DNA of 64,000 nucleotides from Phenylobacterium sp. LH3H17 (GCF_024298925.1 NZ_CP101283.1:1116001-1180000), one strand, 5' to 3'. Positions 48,071 through 57,218 are shown, counted from the first letter of the stretch. The notes: generated by a model not told the origin, from the letters alone. A program made the numbers and translations.

Positions 48071-48103
48071 TTTGGCCGTCCTCCGGCACGACGGAGAGAC
48101 CAG

Positions 48104-48595
48104 ATGAACCAGGACATAGAGGTCCGCGCCCGCGAGCCCGAGGACGCCGCCGATGTCGCCGAACTGCTGAACCAGCCGAAAGCGGTCTGGGGCAGGCTCC
48201 AGACCCCGTTCACCAGCGTGGATGAGCGACGACGACGGATGGCGGCCCTGCCGGCCGGCCACACCAACTTCGTAGGTGTGATCGAGGGCAAGGTCGTGGG
48301 AACCCTGGGGATGAACCGGTTGGAGGGACGGCGGGCGCATGTGGGCACGATCGGCATGGCCGTTCACGACGCCTATGCCGGGCGAGGGGTCGGGACAGCC
48401 TTGATGGCCGCGGCGATCGATCAGGCCGACAGGTGGCTGAATCTCCAGCGGATCGAACTGTCGGTCTGGACCGACAACGCCCGCGCGATCGCTCTCTACG
48501 AGCGGTTCGGCTTCGAGCGGGAAGGGGTGCTGCGGCGCTACGCCTGGCGGGACGGCGAGTATATCGACGCCCTTTGGATGGCGCGGCTGCGCTAG
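48104..48595 (+). CDS. GNAT family N-acetyltransferase
   Basis: This 163-residue enzyme is close to the YhhY/amino-acid acetyltransferase group. It starts MNQDIEVRAREPEDAADVAE and has ITNFVGVI/GTLGMNRLEGRR-like strands, the acetyl-CoA pyrophosphate loop (AGRGVGTALMAAAI) and WTDNARAIALYERFGFEREG, as in GNATs that acetylate methionine/phenylalanine-type substrates. The substrate is inferred only from homology. Its TAG stop overlaps the zur stop on CTAG. GGAGAG precedes ATG 48104. Confidence 0.82.
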   Translation: MNQDIEVRAREPEDAADVAELLNQPKAVWGRLQTPFTSVDERRRRMAALPAGHTNFVGVIEGKVVGTLGMNRLEGRRAHVGTIGMAVHDAYAGRGVGTALMAAAIDQADRWLNLQRIELSVWTDNARAIALYERFGFEREGVLRRYAWRDGEYIDALWMARLR

Positions 48596-49080
48596 GCCAC
48601 CCGGCAGGCGGCGCAGCGGCCGCGGGCTTCCAGGGTGATGCTGGCCACCTCGTAGCCGGCGGTCCGGGCGGCGGCGAGCTGGGCGGTGAAGTCCGGCTCG
48701 AACTCTTCGGCGGCCCCGCAGCAGTCGCAGATCAGGAAGGCGGCGCGGTGGCTTTCGCCATCGATGCGGCAGGGCACATAGGCGTTCAGGCTCTCGATCC
48801 GGTGGGCGAAGCCCAGGCGCTCCAGGAACTCCAGCGCCCGATAGACCGTGGGCGGCTTGGCAGGCTCGCCGTGGGCCCCGAAGGCGGCGATCAGGTCATA
48901 AGCCTTCTGCGGCGCGTTGGATTCCAGCAGCAGTTCCAGCACCCGGCGACGCGGGGCGGTCAGGCGCTCCTGGGTGGCGGCGCAGCGATTCTCGGCCGCA
49001 CCCAAGGCGTGGCTCAGCGCATGGCCCTTCAGGCCTGGATGCGCCCCGTCCGCATGGTGACACTCTGCTCCCATGTCCAT
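48592..49080 (-). CDS. zur: zinc uptake regulator Zur (Fur family)
   Basis: This 162-residue Fur-family repressor has an N-terminal winged helix (LTAPRRRVLELLLESNAPQK, TVYRALEFLERLGF) and a C-terminal dimerisation domain. The structural zinc cysteines are CDCC (118-121) and CAAC (156-159). The His/Cys-rich start (CHHADGAHPGLKGH) is notable. It is divergent from the ZnuD-like receptor; two Zur-type boxes lie between the two genes. It would repress zinc uptake genes when zinc is plentiful. ATG 49080 has AAGAGG upstream. Confidence 0.92.
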   Translation of the reverse strand: MDMGAECHHADGAHPGLKGHALSHALGAAENRCAATQERLTAPRRRVLELLLESNAPQKAYDLIAAFGAHGEPAKPPTVYRALEFLERLGFAHRIESLNAYVPCRIDGESHRAAFLICDCCGAAEEFEPDFTAQLAAARTAGYEVASITLEARGRCAACRVA

Positions 49081-49119
49081 CAGCTAACCACCTCTTGGCC
49101 GGTTCGCAACCAGGGCCGC

Positions 49120-49168
49120 TTGACGGCAGGTTATGTTATCTCATAACAGGCGATGTTATTTCGTAACA
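49120..49168 (+). promoter_or_regulatory. znuD promoter with two Zur boxes
   Basis: TGTTAT-CTC-ATAACA (49134-49148, perfect arms) and TGTTAT-TTC-GTAACA (49154-49168) are near-identical inverted repeats with centres 20 bases (two turns) apart. They match the GTTAT/ATAAC Zur-type consensus. A promoter TTGACG (49120-49125) with CATAAC (49142-49147), 16 bases apart, overlaps box 1, so bound Zur would block RNA polymerase. Confidence 0.85.
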
Positions 49169-49206
49169 GGGCCGCTGCGCGCCGCCCTGGGTTGCAGGAT
49201 CGCCGC

Positions 49207-51222
49207 ATGACCAAGACCGCCCTGTTCGCCGCCGCCAGCGTCATCGCCCTCATCGCGGGCCCGGCCCTGGCGGACGACGCGCCGCCTCGCGAGGTCTCCG
49301 AGGTGGTGGTCACAGGCGCGCCCTATGTGGTCTCGATGGATTCCACGACCACCGCCGTCAACGTGGTCAGGCGCGATGAGCTGGACACCGCCGCGTCCGG
49401 CGGCCTGGGCGATGTCCTGTCGGGCCTGCCGGGGGTGCGGTCGACCTTCTTCGGTCCCGGGGCCAGCCGGCCCGTGATCCGCGGCCTGTCCGGCCCCCGT
49501 GTCCTGGTTCTGACCAACGGCGTGGGCATGATCGACGCCTCAGCCCTGTCGCCCGACCACCAGGTGGCCACCGATCCACAGGAGGCCGAACGTATCGAGG
49601 TCCTGCGAGGACCTTCGGCCCTGGCCTATGGCGGCTCGGCCATCGGCGGCGTGGTCAACATCATCGACGACCGGATTTCCGAGAAGGTCGTGGACGGTTT
49701 CCATGGTCGGCTGACCGCGGCCACGACCAGCGTCGATGACGGTACGACGGCCTCGGCGGCCTTCAAGCTGGGCGTCGGCAAGTGGGTGTTCGGAGTCGAC
49801 GGCACGCACCGCGAGAGTTCGGACTACAAGATTCCGGTTCCGGCGGAATCGCGTCGCCAGCTCGCTGCGGACGGCGAGGCGTTCCCCGGTCCGGTCAATT
49901 CCACGGTCGAGAACACCGCCGTCGACCTCTACGCCTATGGGGGCGGCGCCTCCTATGTCGGCGATGGCGGCTTCCTGGGGCTCGCGGTGAAGCGCACCGA
50001 AACCACCTACGGCGTCCCGGGTCACGCGCACGAGGATGGCGGAGCGCCCGGGGACGAAGGCGGCGTCCTGATCGACCTGGAGCAGACCCGCTATGACTTG
50101 CGCGGCGGGCTGAACCTGGACCTCGGCCTCTTCAACCAGCTCAAGGTGTCGGCGGGCTATGCCGACTACGAGCACGCCGAGATCGAAGGCGGCGCGGTCG
50201 GCACCCTCTTCCTGTCCGACGGCTGGGAAGCGAGGGCCGAACTGGTGCAGGTCGAGCGCGATGGCTGGCAGGGCGCGGTGGGCGTCCAGGGCCTGTCTCG
50301 AACCATTGAGGCCATTGGCGACGAGGCCTTCATCCCGTCCACCGAGATCAAGGAAGTGGGGGCCTTCACCCTGCAACGCCTCGACCGCGACGGCTGGGGT
50401 GTTGAGGGCGGGCTGCGCCTGGATCGCCGCGAGTTGAAGAGCGCGTTCGGATCGCGCGACTTCACCAATGTCTCCGCGAGCCTGGGCGCCTTCGTGCGTC
50501 CGGCCGCCGGCTGGTTCCTCGGGCTGTCGGGCGCGCGCACCTCCCGGGCGCCGACCGAGGTCGAGCTGTTCGCAAACGGGCCGCACGCTGCGACCCGCGG
50601 GTTCGAGCAGGGCGACCTGGATCTGGGCTCCGAGATCTCGTACTCGCTCGACGCCACCCTGCACTATGGCGGGGGACCCTGGGACATGGACATGCATGTC
50701 TTCGGCGTTCGCTACGATGGCTTCGTCGACCTGCGGCCGACCGGCCTCGACGACCCCGACAGCGGCCTGGCGCTCTTCGACTATGTCCAGACCGACGCGG
50801 AATTCTACGGCGCTGAGGTCGAGCTCGGCTACCGCCTCTGGGAGGACGGTGATCGCAGTTTCAGCCTGGAAGGCGCCGCCGACTATGTGCGCGGAGACAC
50901 CGATCTCGGCGCCCCGGCGCGGATCCCGCCCTGGTCTGTCACCGGACGCGCGGTGTTCGAGGGCGGCTGGTGGACCGGCAAGCTGGAACTCCGCCAAGTG
51001 GGCGATCAGGACCGGGTCGCTGAGGCCGAGACCGCCACAGACGGCTATCGGATTCTCAACGCCTCGCTGATCATGCGGCCTTTCGACGACAAGGGCCTCA
51101 AGATCTTCGCTGACGTCCGCAACCTCAATGACGCCGAGGCGCGGGAACACGCCTCGTTCCTCAAGGACCTCGCGCCCCTTCCGGGCCGCAGCTTCCGGAT
51201 CGGCGCCGGCTACACGTTCTAG
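49207..51222 (+). CDS. ZnuD-like TonB-dependent zinc receptor
   Basis: This 671-residue outer-membrane receptor has a signal peptide (TALFAAASVIALIAGPALA), a TonB box region (EVVVTGAPYVVSM), and a plug with GASRPVIRGLSGPRVLVL and ASALSPDHQVATDPQEAERI, both highly typical of the zinc receptor ZnuD. A His/Asp/Glu stretch (GHAHEDGGAPGDEGG) precedes LEQTRYDLRG, as in ZnuD zinc-binding loops. It ends in a barrel strand FRIGAGYTF. ATG 49207 is preferred; an in-frame ATG at 49153 lies inside the Zur box. It is under the Zur boxes and divergent from zur. Confidence 0.92.
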   Translation: MTKTALFAAASVIALIAGPALADDAPPREVSEVVVTGAPYVVSMDSTTTAVNVVRRDELDTAASGGLGDVLSGLPGVRSTFFGPGASRPVIRGLSGPRVLVLTNGVGMIDASALSPDHQVATDPQEAERIEVLRGPSALAYGGSAIGGVVNIIDDRISEKVVDGFHGRLTAATTSVDDGTTASAAFKLGVGKWVFGVDGTHRESSDYKIPVPAESRRQLAADGEAFPGPVNSTVENTAVDLYAYGGGASYVGDGGFLGLAVKRTETTYGVPGHAHEDGGAPGDEGGVLIDLEQTRYDLRGGLNLDLGLFNQLKVSAGYADYEHAEIEGGAVGTLFLSDGWEARAELVQVERDGWQGAVGVQGLSRTIEAIGDEAFIPSTEIKEVGAFTLQRLDRDGWGVEGGLRLDRRELKSAFGSRDFTNVSASLGAFVRPAAGWFLGLSGARTSRAPTEVELFANGPHAATRGFEQGDLDLGSEISYSLDATLHYGGGPWDMDMHVFGVRYDGFVDLRPTGLDDPDSGLALFDYVQTDAEFYGAEVELGYRLWEDGDRSFSLEGAADYVRGDTDLGAPARIPPWSVTGRAVFEGGWWTGKLELRQVGDQDRVAEAETATDGYRILNASLIMRPFDDKGLKIFADVRNLNDAEAREHASFLKDLAPLPGRSFRIGAGYTF

Positions 51223-51242
51223 ACGGCCACTCGGGAGCATTC

Positions 51243-51779
51243 ATGCACAGAGACGCAACGCCTGAGCGACTCGTCATCTGCGTTGACGCCGACGCCTTGC
51301 AACGGGTGAATCCGGCGGCCGTCACGGATTTGACCGAGAAGGCGACGGCGACGACCTTCCATCGCGAGGACCTGACCCCAGCCCAGCTCGCGGCGAACCG
51401 CAGGATCGTCGAAATCAGTCACTCCAGCTGCGTCGCCGCCGCCCAGAACGAGCATCAGCACCTCGCCGCCGCCTTCGTCGGCGCGCGCCTGGCCGGGTAC
51501 GTCATCGCGACAAGGCACGACGACGACGACCTGGAACTTGACTGGTTGATGGTGGAGCCGCGCTATCATGGCGCCGGAGTGGGAGCCGCCCTCATGCAGT
51601 CGGGCATCGACTGGCTCGGCGCCGACAGGCCGCTCTGGCTCAACGTCATCAGCTACAACGAACGCGCGATCGCCTTCTACCGAAGGTTCGGGTTCGAGAT
51701 CGACCCAAACGCGGCCACTCCCCACGCAATCCCGCACAGGATCATGCGCCGGCCTTCGCCCCCGCCGCTCGCCGAGTAA
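51243..51779 (+). CDS. GNAT family N-acetyltransferase
   Basis: This 178-residue protein has the GNAT core: LVGYVIA-like strand (GARLAGYVIATRHDDDDLEL), VEPRYHGAGVGAALMQSGI (acetyl-CoA loop) and VISYNERAIAFYRRFGFEID. It starts 20 bases after the znuD stop, so it is probably transcribed with it under Zur control. The N-terminal 70 residues are not typical of a characterised group. Substrate unknown. Confidence 0.8.
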   Translation: MHRDATPERLVICVDADALQRVNPAAVTDLTEKATATTFHREDLTPAQLAANRRIVEISHSSCVAAAQNEHQHLAAAFVGARLAGYVIATRHDDDDLELDWLMVEPRYHGAGVGAALMQSGIDWLGADRPLWLNVISYNERAIAFYRRFGFEIDPNAATPHAIPHRIMRRPSPPPLAE

Positions 51780-51798
51780 CACCCGGAACGACGAAACG

Positions 51799-51825
51799 AA
51801 AAAACCCCTTCCGCGAGGAAGGGGT
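51799..51825 (-). terminator. Rho-independent terminator of the DUF4167 gene
   Basis: A 9-bp stem (51804-51812 / 51817-51825, loop GCGA) is followed on the minus strand by TTTTTT. It lies between the convergent GNAT gene and the DUF4167 gene and serves the latter. Confidence 0.88.
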
Positions 51826-51851
51826 CTGATCGTCTGGGCCTTGGCGGAAGC

Positions 51852-52922
51852 TTAGGCTTCCTCGGTCTCGCTGGAGGCGGCGCCTTCGCCGCCCTCGAAG
51901 CTGCGCGGAGCGCGGCGGCGGCGAGCCTTGGGCTTGTCCTCGGCGGCGGCCTCCTCGACCGGCGCCTTGGGCGCGGCGGCGCGCGACGTCTTTGGGGGCT
52001 TCAGGAAGGCGGGGGCGTGGCTCTCGCCGCCATCGTCGTCGCGCAGGACCGGAGAGGCCTGTTCCTCGCGGGCGACCAGGGGCGAAGCCTTGGGCTCGAC
52101 CACCGCCAGGGGATCGCGGTCCGCACGGTCGCGGTCGCGGTCGAACCGCTCGCGGCGCGGCGGACGGTCATCCTGGGCGGCGCGATCCTCGCGGGGACGC
52201 TCGTCGCGTGGGCGATCATCCCGAGGCCGATCATCCCGAGGCCGGTCGTCGCGGGGGCGGTCGTCGGCACGGGCCGGGCGATCGTCGCGTTGTTGCGGTT
52301 GGCCTTCGCCGCGAGGACGATCGTCGCGGTCGCGCCAACGGTCGCGGCCGCGGTTCTGGCCTTGGCCCTGACCCTGACCTTCGAAACGGTCGGCGCGCGG
52401 CCGATCGTCACGCTGGCGGTCTTCCCGGGGCCGGTCGTCGCGCTGCCGGTCATCGCGCGGGCGCTCGTCGCGCCAGCGTTCGCCGCGGGGCTGTTGGCTC
52501 TCGCCTTCGCCGCCTTCGGGGTTGTCGCCTTCGGCTTCGGCGGCCGCCGCGTCCGCGGCGGCGGCGGCCTGGGCGCCGCTCTCATCCTCGAAATCGATGT
52601 CGAAGCCGGAGGTGATGCTGTCGCGCCCCAGGATATCGCTGGCCGGACGCGTGGGCTGCATGGCCCGCACCACCCGGAAATAGTGCTCGGCGTGCTGCAG
52701 GTAGTTTTCCGCCAACACCCGGTCGCCGGCTGACGACGCATCGCGCGCGAGCTGCTGGTACTTCTCGAAAACGTGTTGGGCGTTTCCGCGCACCTTCGCA
52801 CCTTCCGGGCCGTTCGAATCGAAGGCGCGGTTGGCGTTCTGTTGCTGTGGCTTACCGCCACCACCACCGCCGCCGCCGCGATTGCGGCCGCGCTGGCGCT
52901 TCATACCCTTGAAATCTCTCAT
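51852..52922 (-). CDS. DUF4167 protein with RD-rich low-complexity tail
   Basis: This 356-residue protein has a DUF4167 domain in its first ~100 residues (KVRGNAQHVFEKYQQLARDA, then SAGDRVLAENYLQHAEHYFR) after a basic Gly-rich start (GMKRQRGRNRGGGGGGGG). About residues 140-280 are repeats of RDDRPRDD type, a highly charged Arg/Asp tract, likely disordered and possibly RNA-binding. The matching DNA (about 52130-52460) is repetitive. A later start at ATG 52904 (KRQRGR) is possible. It precedes clpB and follows prmC in many alphaproteobacteria. Function unknown. Confidence 0.85.
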   Translation of the reverse strand: MRDFKGMKRQRGRNRGGGGGGGGKPQQQNANRAFDSNGPEGAKVRGNAQHVFEKYQQLARDASSAGDRVLAENYLQHAEHYFRVVRAMQPTRPASDILGRDSITSGFDIDFEDESGAQAAAAADAAAAEAEGDNPEGGEGESQQPRGERWRDERPRDDRQRDDRPREDRQRDDRPRADRFEGQGQGQGQNRGRDRWRDRDDRPRGEGQPQQRDDRPARADDRPRDDRPRDDRPRDDRPRDERPREDRAAQDDRPPRRERFDRDRDRADRDPLAVVEPKASPLVAREEQASPVLRDDDGGESHAPAFLKPPKTSRAAAPKAPVEEAAAEDKPKARRRRAPRSFEGGEGAASSETEEA

Positions 52923-53163
52923 TCTTTGTGATCATCCCGCTGCGCCCCGGCTATGCCGGCGGCGCGCGGTCTATCCTCTCGCCTTGGGTCGGACGCCATC
53001 GTCCGAAATCCGTGTTGAAGACGTGTGTGTTCCCCGTCGTCCGCCCTGTCATCTAGGCGCGTGACACGCAATTCGCGCGCCTGCCGAAGCGTTTGTCCGT
53101 CCTGGCTTTCAGAACGTCCGAAACCCGGCGAATTGGGTGGAGACAGGACAAAGACTTAGCGAT

Positions 53164-54033
53164 TCAAACGCGAGTTTCCAAGGGGTTTTTCGTGCCGACC
53201 ACCACGCGGTCATGCAGGGAGAGGTCTTTGATGGTCCAGACGTCATGTCCACCGGCCTCGGTGAACAGGGCTTCGACGGCGTCTTTCTGGTCGTAGCCGA
53301 TCTCCACGGCGAACATTCCACCGGGCTTCAGCACCCGCAGAATCTCTGGGGCGAGGCGGCGATAGTGGTCCAGGCCGTCCGGCCCCCCGTCCAGGGCGAC
53401 GCGCGGCTCATGGTCCTTCACCTCGGGCTCGAGCGTCTCAAGGACATCGGTGGCGATATAGGGCGGGTTGGAGACCACCACGTCGAAGCTGGCGTCGCCC
53501 AGGCCCGAGGTCCAGTCGCCGCGCAGCAGCGCCAGGCGCGAGGCCATGCCCAGATTGGCGGCGTTCTCCCGCGCCACGGCCAGGGCCTCGGCCGAGACAT
53601 CGACCCCCAGGCCCTTTGCGGCCGGCCGCTCGGCCAGGATCGACAGGATGATGGCGCCCGAGCCCACGCCCAGGTCCAGGATGCTGAAGGCCATCTGTTC
53701 GGGCCAACCCTTCAGCACATAGTCGACGATCACCTCAGTGTCGGGGCGCGGGGTGAGCACGTCCGGCGTCACCGCCAGCATGATCTTCCAGAATCCCTTA
53801 CGGCCCAGGATGTGGCTGACCGGCTCGCGCCGTTCGCGGCGGGCCAGGTAGTCGGCAAGCGTCGCCTCCTGCTCGTCGGTGAGCGGCCGATAGGGATCGG
53901 AGACGATGTCGGCCCGGGTGGCGTCGGCGGCGGCCTCGACCATCAGGCGCGCGTCGATCACCGGACCGGGCAGGCCGGCGGCCTCAAGCCGCGCCTTGGC
54001 GCTCTGCCAGGCCTGGAGGAGGGTCAGGCTCAT
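53164..54033 (-). CDS. prmC: release factor glutamine methyltransferase PrmC
   Basis: This 289-residue enzyme methylates the GGQ glutamine of release factors. The catalytic motif NPPY (189-192) and the SAM site ILDLGVGSGAIILSIL are visible; the N-terminal helical domain carries the release-factor-binding region. Its start codon overlaps the stop of the MOSC gene by 4 bases, so the two are co-translated. prfA, its usual neighbour, lies 2 kb upstream. Confidence 0.95.
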   Translation of the reverse strand: MSLTLLQAWQSAKARLEAAGLPGPVIDARLMVEAAADATRADIVSDPYRPLTDEQEATLADYLARRERREPVSHILGRKGFWKIMLAVTPDVLTPRPDTEVIVDYVLKGWPEQMAFSILDLGVGSGAIILSILAERPAAKGLGVDVSAEALAVARENAANLGMASRLALLRGDWTSGLGDASFDVVVSNPPYIATDVLETLEPEVKDHEPRVALDGGPDGLDHYRRLAPEILRVLKPGGMFAVEIGYDQKDAVEALFTEAGGHDVWTIKDLSLHDRVVVGTKNPLETRV

Positions 54034-54800
54034 GCCGCGCGCTCCGGTTCGGTGCAGGCGTCGCCCACGGTGAGGCGGCCGCCGTCGGCCACGTGGACAT
54101 AGATGCCCAGGTTCATGTGGCCGTAATTGTCGAACAGGGCCTTGACCACGTCCATGTCGCGTTCGGCGGTGGTGGGGTCCACATGGGTCGCCGCGCAGCG
54201 GACGATGGGCTTGAACACCTTCACGCGCGCGAAGCCGACCATCAACTCGCGGCCGGCCCAGTCGTTCTCCACCCAGGCGGGCCAGCCCTCGACATAGACA
54301 TTGCCGCGGAAACGCAGCGGATCGACCGGCCGGCCGATCCTGGCCTCCAGGTCGCGCACGGTCGCCAGGTTGATGATCGAGACATGCCCCAGCGGGTGGT
54401 CCATGAAACGGTGGCCCGGCGCCTGGATGACGCGAAGCGGCCCCTGGGCCTCCTCGCCCAGCAGGCCGCCCAACCAGACGGCGAAGGCGGCCTGACCGGC
54501 CGCGTCGGACATGGCGCCGGCAAAATCCGGCTGCCCCGGGGCGGCGGCGCGTAGGGTGTGGGTGGCCTCATCATAGACGGTCCGCGCCTTGGCGACCTCC
54601 GGTATGGCCGCCAGGACGGTGAACTTCTGCTTGGAGATATGGCCCGGCGCCGCCGGGTCGAAGCCCGACGGCCCGTTCTCCACCGCATAGAGCCGGTCGC
54701 AGGGGAACGGCCCGCCCAGGGTCAGGTCGGCGTGGGCCAGCCGCTCCGGGGTGAACCCCTTCACGGGATGGCGATAGAGGGCGGCGATATGACCGGTCAT
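54030..54800 (-). CDS. MOSC domain protein
   Basis: This 256-residue protein begins GHIAALYRHPVKGFTPERL (the MOSC beta-barrel N-terminal domain), then NGPSGFDPAAPGHISKQKFTVL-like strands (seen as PGHISKQKFTVLAAIPEV), and a MOSC part with FRGNVYVEG and FKPIVRCAATHVDPTTAERD. MOSC proteins carry sulfur or act with the molybdenum cofactor, for example in N-hydroxylated-compound reduction (YiiM/YcbX group). ATG 54800 has AGGGG upstream. It overlaps prmC, so it is in that operon. Confidence 0.85.
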   Translation of the reverse strand: MTGHIAALYRHPVKGFTPERLAHADLTLGGPFPCDRLYAVENGPSGFDPAAPGHISKQKFTVLAAIPEVAKARTVYDEATHTLRAAAPGQPDFAGAMSDAAGQAAFAVWLGGLLGEEAQGPLRVIQAPGHRFMDHPLGHVSIINLATVRDLEARIGRPVDPLRFRGNVYVEGWPAWVENDWAGRELMVGFARVKVFKPIVRCAATHVDPTTAERDMDVVKALFDNYGHMNLGIYVHVADGGRLTVGDACTEPERAA

Positions 54801-54906
54801 GGCCCCTGGTAGCCGCAACCACGGCTGATCCACAAGTTCAAGCTGCGTGGCGGGCAGGTTCTGCAAACCCTGATCGTCGAGCTTCAGGAACGGCGCGGGG
54901 CCTTGG

Positions 54907-56184
54907 GTGTTCAGGCTGTGGCGTCGCAATGGGAGCCCATGCTTGGACAGCAGAACCGCCTTGGGTCGGGTCGGAAAGCGCGTCGGGTCGCTGGCCTTCA
55001 AGGTCGCGCCCTGGATCGCCCTGGCCGCCATGACGGAGCTCTGGCGGCGGCGCGGGGCCCCGCGCTTGCCGGGCATGAGCGTGGAAGCCACCGCCGCGCC
55101 GCATGCTTTCGACGCCGCGGAGCCCGGTCGCGGCCGGCTCGCTCACGGTCCGCACCACATCCCGCCCCGCGGCTGGAAGGACATCGCCTGGCGCACCTAC
55201 CAGGAGATCGGCCGCGATCGCCTGCCGGCCGTGGCGGGCGGGGTGACCTTCTACACCCTGCTCGCGCTGTTCCCGGCCATAGGGGTGTTCGTGTCGCTCT
55301 ACGGCATTTTCGCAGACCTCGGCGCGGTGCAGCAGCAGCTGAACGAGATGGCGACGGTTTTTCCCCGAGAGGTGGTGAGTATCGTCGGCGACCAGATGGT
55401 CCGCTTGGCTCTCCGCCCTCCTGCCTCACTGTCCGTCGCCTTCGTTGTGAGCTTGCTGTTCTCCGTATGGACGGCGAACGCCGGCATGAAGGCGCTCTTC
55501 CATGGTCTCAACATCGCCTATGACGAGGTCGAGAACCGCAACGTGATCCGGCTGACGCTGCTCACCTACGGCTTCACCTTCGCGGCCCTCGTCTTCCTGG
55601 TGGTGATGACCGCGATCCTCGTGGCCGTTCCGCTGGCGTTCGAGCGACTTGGACTGGGCGGCGTGGCCACTGTCTGGATCCCCTTGCGGTGGCTCGCGCT
55701 GTTGACCATCGCGGGCGCCGCGTTTTCCATCGTCTACCGGTACGCGCCTTGTCGCGCGCGCGCGCGCTGGAGATGGGTGTCTCTTGGCGGGATTTTGGCG
55801 GCCTGCCTGTGGCTGGGCGGGTCGCTGGGCTTTTCCTGGTACGTCAACAATATCGCCCATTTCGACGCCACTTACGGATCGCTGGGCGCGGCGATCGGAT
55901 TCATGATGTGGATCTGGTTCTCGGTGATGGTCGTGCTGATCGGGGCCGAGCTGAACGCCGAGATCGAGCATCAGACCGCGCGGGATTCCACCACCGGGCC
56001 CGAGCAGCCCATGGGGGCCCGGGGCGCGGCCATGGCCGACACGGTGGGCCTGGCCTTCCACTTCAACGCCAGCAAGATCGCCAGCCGCGCCTGGACCGAC
56101 GGCCAGCGCCAGGCCGAGCGGGTGCGCAAGGCGCTTCGGCGTCAGCCGAACTCGTCTTCCAAGGCGGCCAACCGGGCGGCTTGA
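54907..56184 (+). CDS. YihY/BrkB-family inner-membrane protein
   Basis: This 425-residue protein has several membrane helices ([56 protein letters not shown] and [20 protein letters not shown]) and matches the YihY/BrkB family, once annotated as ribonuclease BN; its function is unknown. The start is uncertain (GTG 54907, ATG 55030 or ATG 55075); the family core begins near residue 85. It is antisense to the prmC-MOSC unit and overlaps the end of prfA by 43 bases. Confidence 0.82.
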   Translation: MFRLWRRNGSPCLDSRTALGRVGKRVGSLAFKVAPWIALAAMTELWRRRGAPRLPGMSVEATAAPHAFDAAEPGRGRLAHGPHHIPPRGWKDIAWRTYQEIGRDRLPAVAGGVTFYTLLALFPAIGVFVSLYGIFADLGAVQQQLNEMATVFPREVVSIVGDQMVRLALRPPASLSVAFVVSLLFSVWTANAGMKALFHGLNIAYDEVENRNVIRLTLLTYGFTFAALVFLVVMTAILVAVPLAFERLGLGGVATVWIPLRWLALLTIAGAAFSIVYRYAPCRARARWRWVSLGGILAACLWLGGSLGFSWYVNNIAHFDATYGSLGAAIGFMMWIWFSVMVVLIGAELNAEIEHQTARDSTTGPEQPMGARGAAMADTVGLAFHFNASKIASRAWTDGQRQAERVRKALRRQPNSSSKAANRAA

Positions 56185-57218
56185 TCCTCGGCGATCAGCG
56201 GATTGATCACGTCGGCGAGGCCCTCACCCTCCATCACCTTGGCCAGGTTGTAGAGGGTCAGGTTGATGCGGTGGTCGGTGACCCGGCCCTGCGGGAAATT
56301 GTAGGTGCGGATGCGCTCCGAGCGGTCTCCCGAGCCCACCTGGCTCTTGCGCGCGTCGGCGCGGGCGGAGTCGAGCGCCTCGCGCTGCTGATCGTAGAGC
56401 CGCGCCTGCAGCACCTTCATGGCCCGGGCCCGGTTCTGGTGCTGTGACTTCTCCGACGAGGTCACCACGATGCCGGTGGGCAGGTGGGTGATGCGCACGG
56501 CCGAGTCGGTCTTGTTGACGTGCTGGCCGCCGGCGCCGGACGAGCGGTAGGTGTCGATGCGCAGGTCGGCGTCCCGTATGTCGATCTCCACATCCTCGAC
56601 CTCGGGCAGGACCGCCACGGTGGCGGCCGAGGTGTGGATCCGCCCGCCGGCCTCGGTGTCGGGCACGCGCTGCACCCGGTGGACGCCGCTCTCGAACTTC
56701 AGCTTGCCGAACACGCCGTCGCCGTTGATCGAGGCGATGATCTCCTTGTAGCCGCCGACCTCGCCCTCGGAGACCGAGTCGATCTCCACCTTCCAGCCCT
56801 GGGCCTGGGCGTAGCGCTGATACATGCGGAACAGGTCGCCGGCGAACAGGGCCGCCTCGTCGCCGCCGGTGCCGGCGCGGACTTCCAGGATGGCCGAGGC
56901 GTTCTCGTCCTTGTCCTTGGGGGCCAGGAGCAGGGCCACCTGGCGCTCCAGCTCGGGCAGGCTGTCGTTCAGCTTCTGGAGCTCTTCCTGGGCCAGGCCC
57001 GCCATCTCCGGGTCGCCGGCCCTGGCCATCTCCTCAAGCTCAGGCAGTTCGTCGCGGGCGCGGGCCACGGCCTTGACCGCCTCGACCACCGGCTTCAGCT
57101 CCGCGTGTTCCTTGGAGAGCTTGACGATCTCCGTTCCGTCGGTGGCGGCTTCCATCCGCGCCTCGATCTCGCGGAAGCGATCGAGCACCTGGTCCAGTCT
57201 GGCCTGGGGAAGTCGCAC
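56142..57218 (-). CDS. prfA: peptide chain release factor 1 (RF1)
   Basis: This 358-residue protein recognises UAG/UAA stop codons. The codon-reading motif appears as PDT (186-188) in [16 protein letters not shown], and the catalytic GGQ is at 230-232 ([11 protein letters not shown]). C-terminal [24 protein letters not shown] is classic RF1. The start is GTG 57218; no strong ribosome site is seen. It should be methylated by PrmC. The yihY gene and the MOSC gene lie between prfA and prmC. Confidence 0.96.
   Translation of the reverse strand: MRLPQARLDQVLDRFREIEARMEAATDGTEIVKLSKEHAELKPVVEAVKAVARARDELPELEEMARAGDPEMAGLAQEELQKLNDSLPELERQVALLLAPKDKDENASAILEVRAGTGGDEAALFAGDLFRMYQRYAQAQGWKVEIDSVSEGEVGGYKEIIASINGDGVFGKLKFESGVHRVQRVPDTEAGGRIHTSAATVAVLPEVEDVEIDIRDADLRIDTYRSSGAGGQHVNKTDSAVRITHLPTGIVVTSSEKSQHQNRARAMKVLQARLYDQQREALDSARADARKSQVGSGDRSERIRTYNFPQGRVTDHRINLTLYNLAKVMEGEGLADVINPLIAEDQAARLAALEDEFG

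Noticed and set aside
47903..48103. Known riboswitch (SAM, cobalamin or glycine type)
   Set aside because: None of the consensus cores of these riboswitches could be found; only a generic attenuator layout is visible.
52130..52460. CRISPR-like direct repeats
   Set aside because: Repeats are codon-level RDDRP repeats in the DUF4167 gene; no constant repeat with unique spacers and no cas genes.
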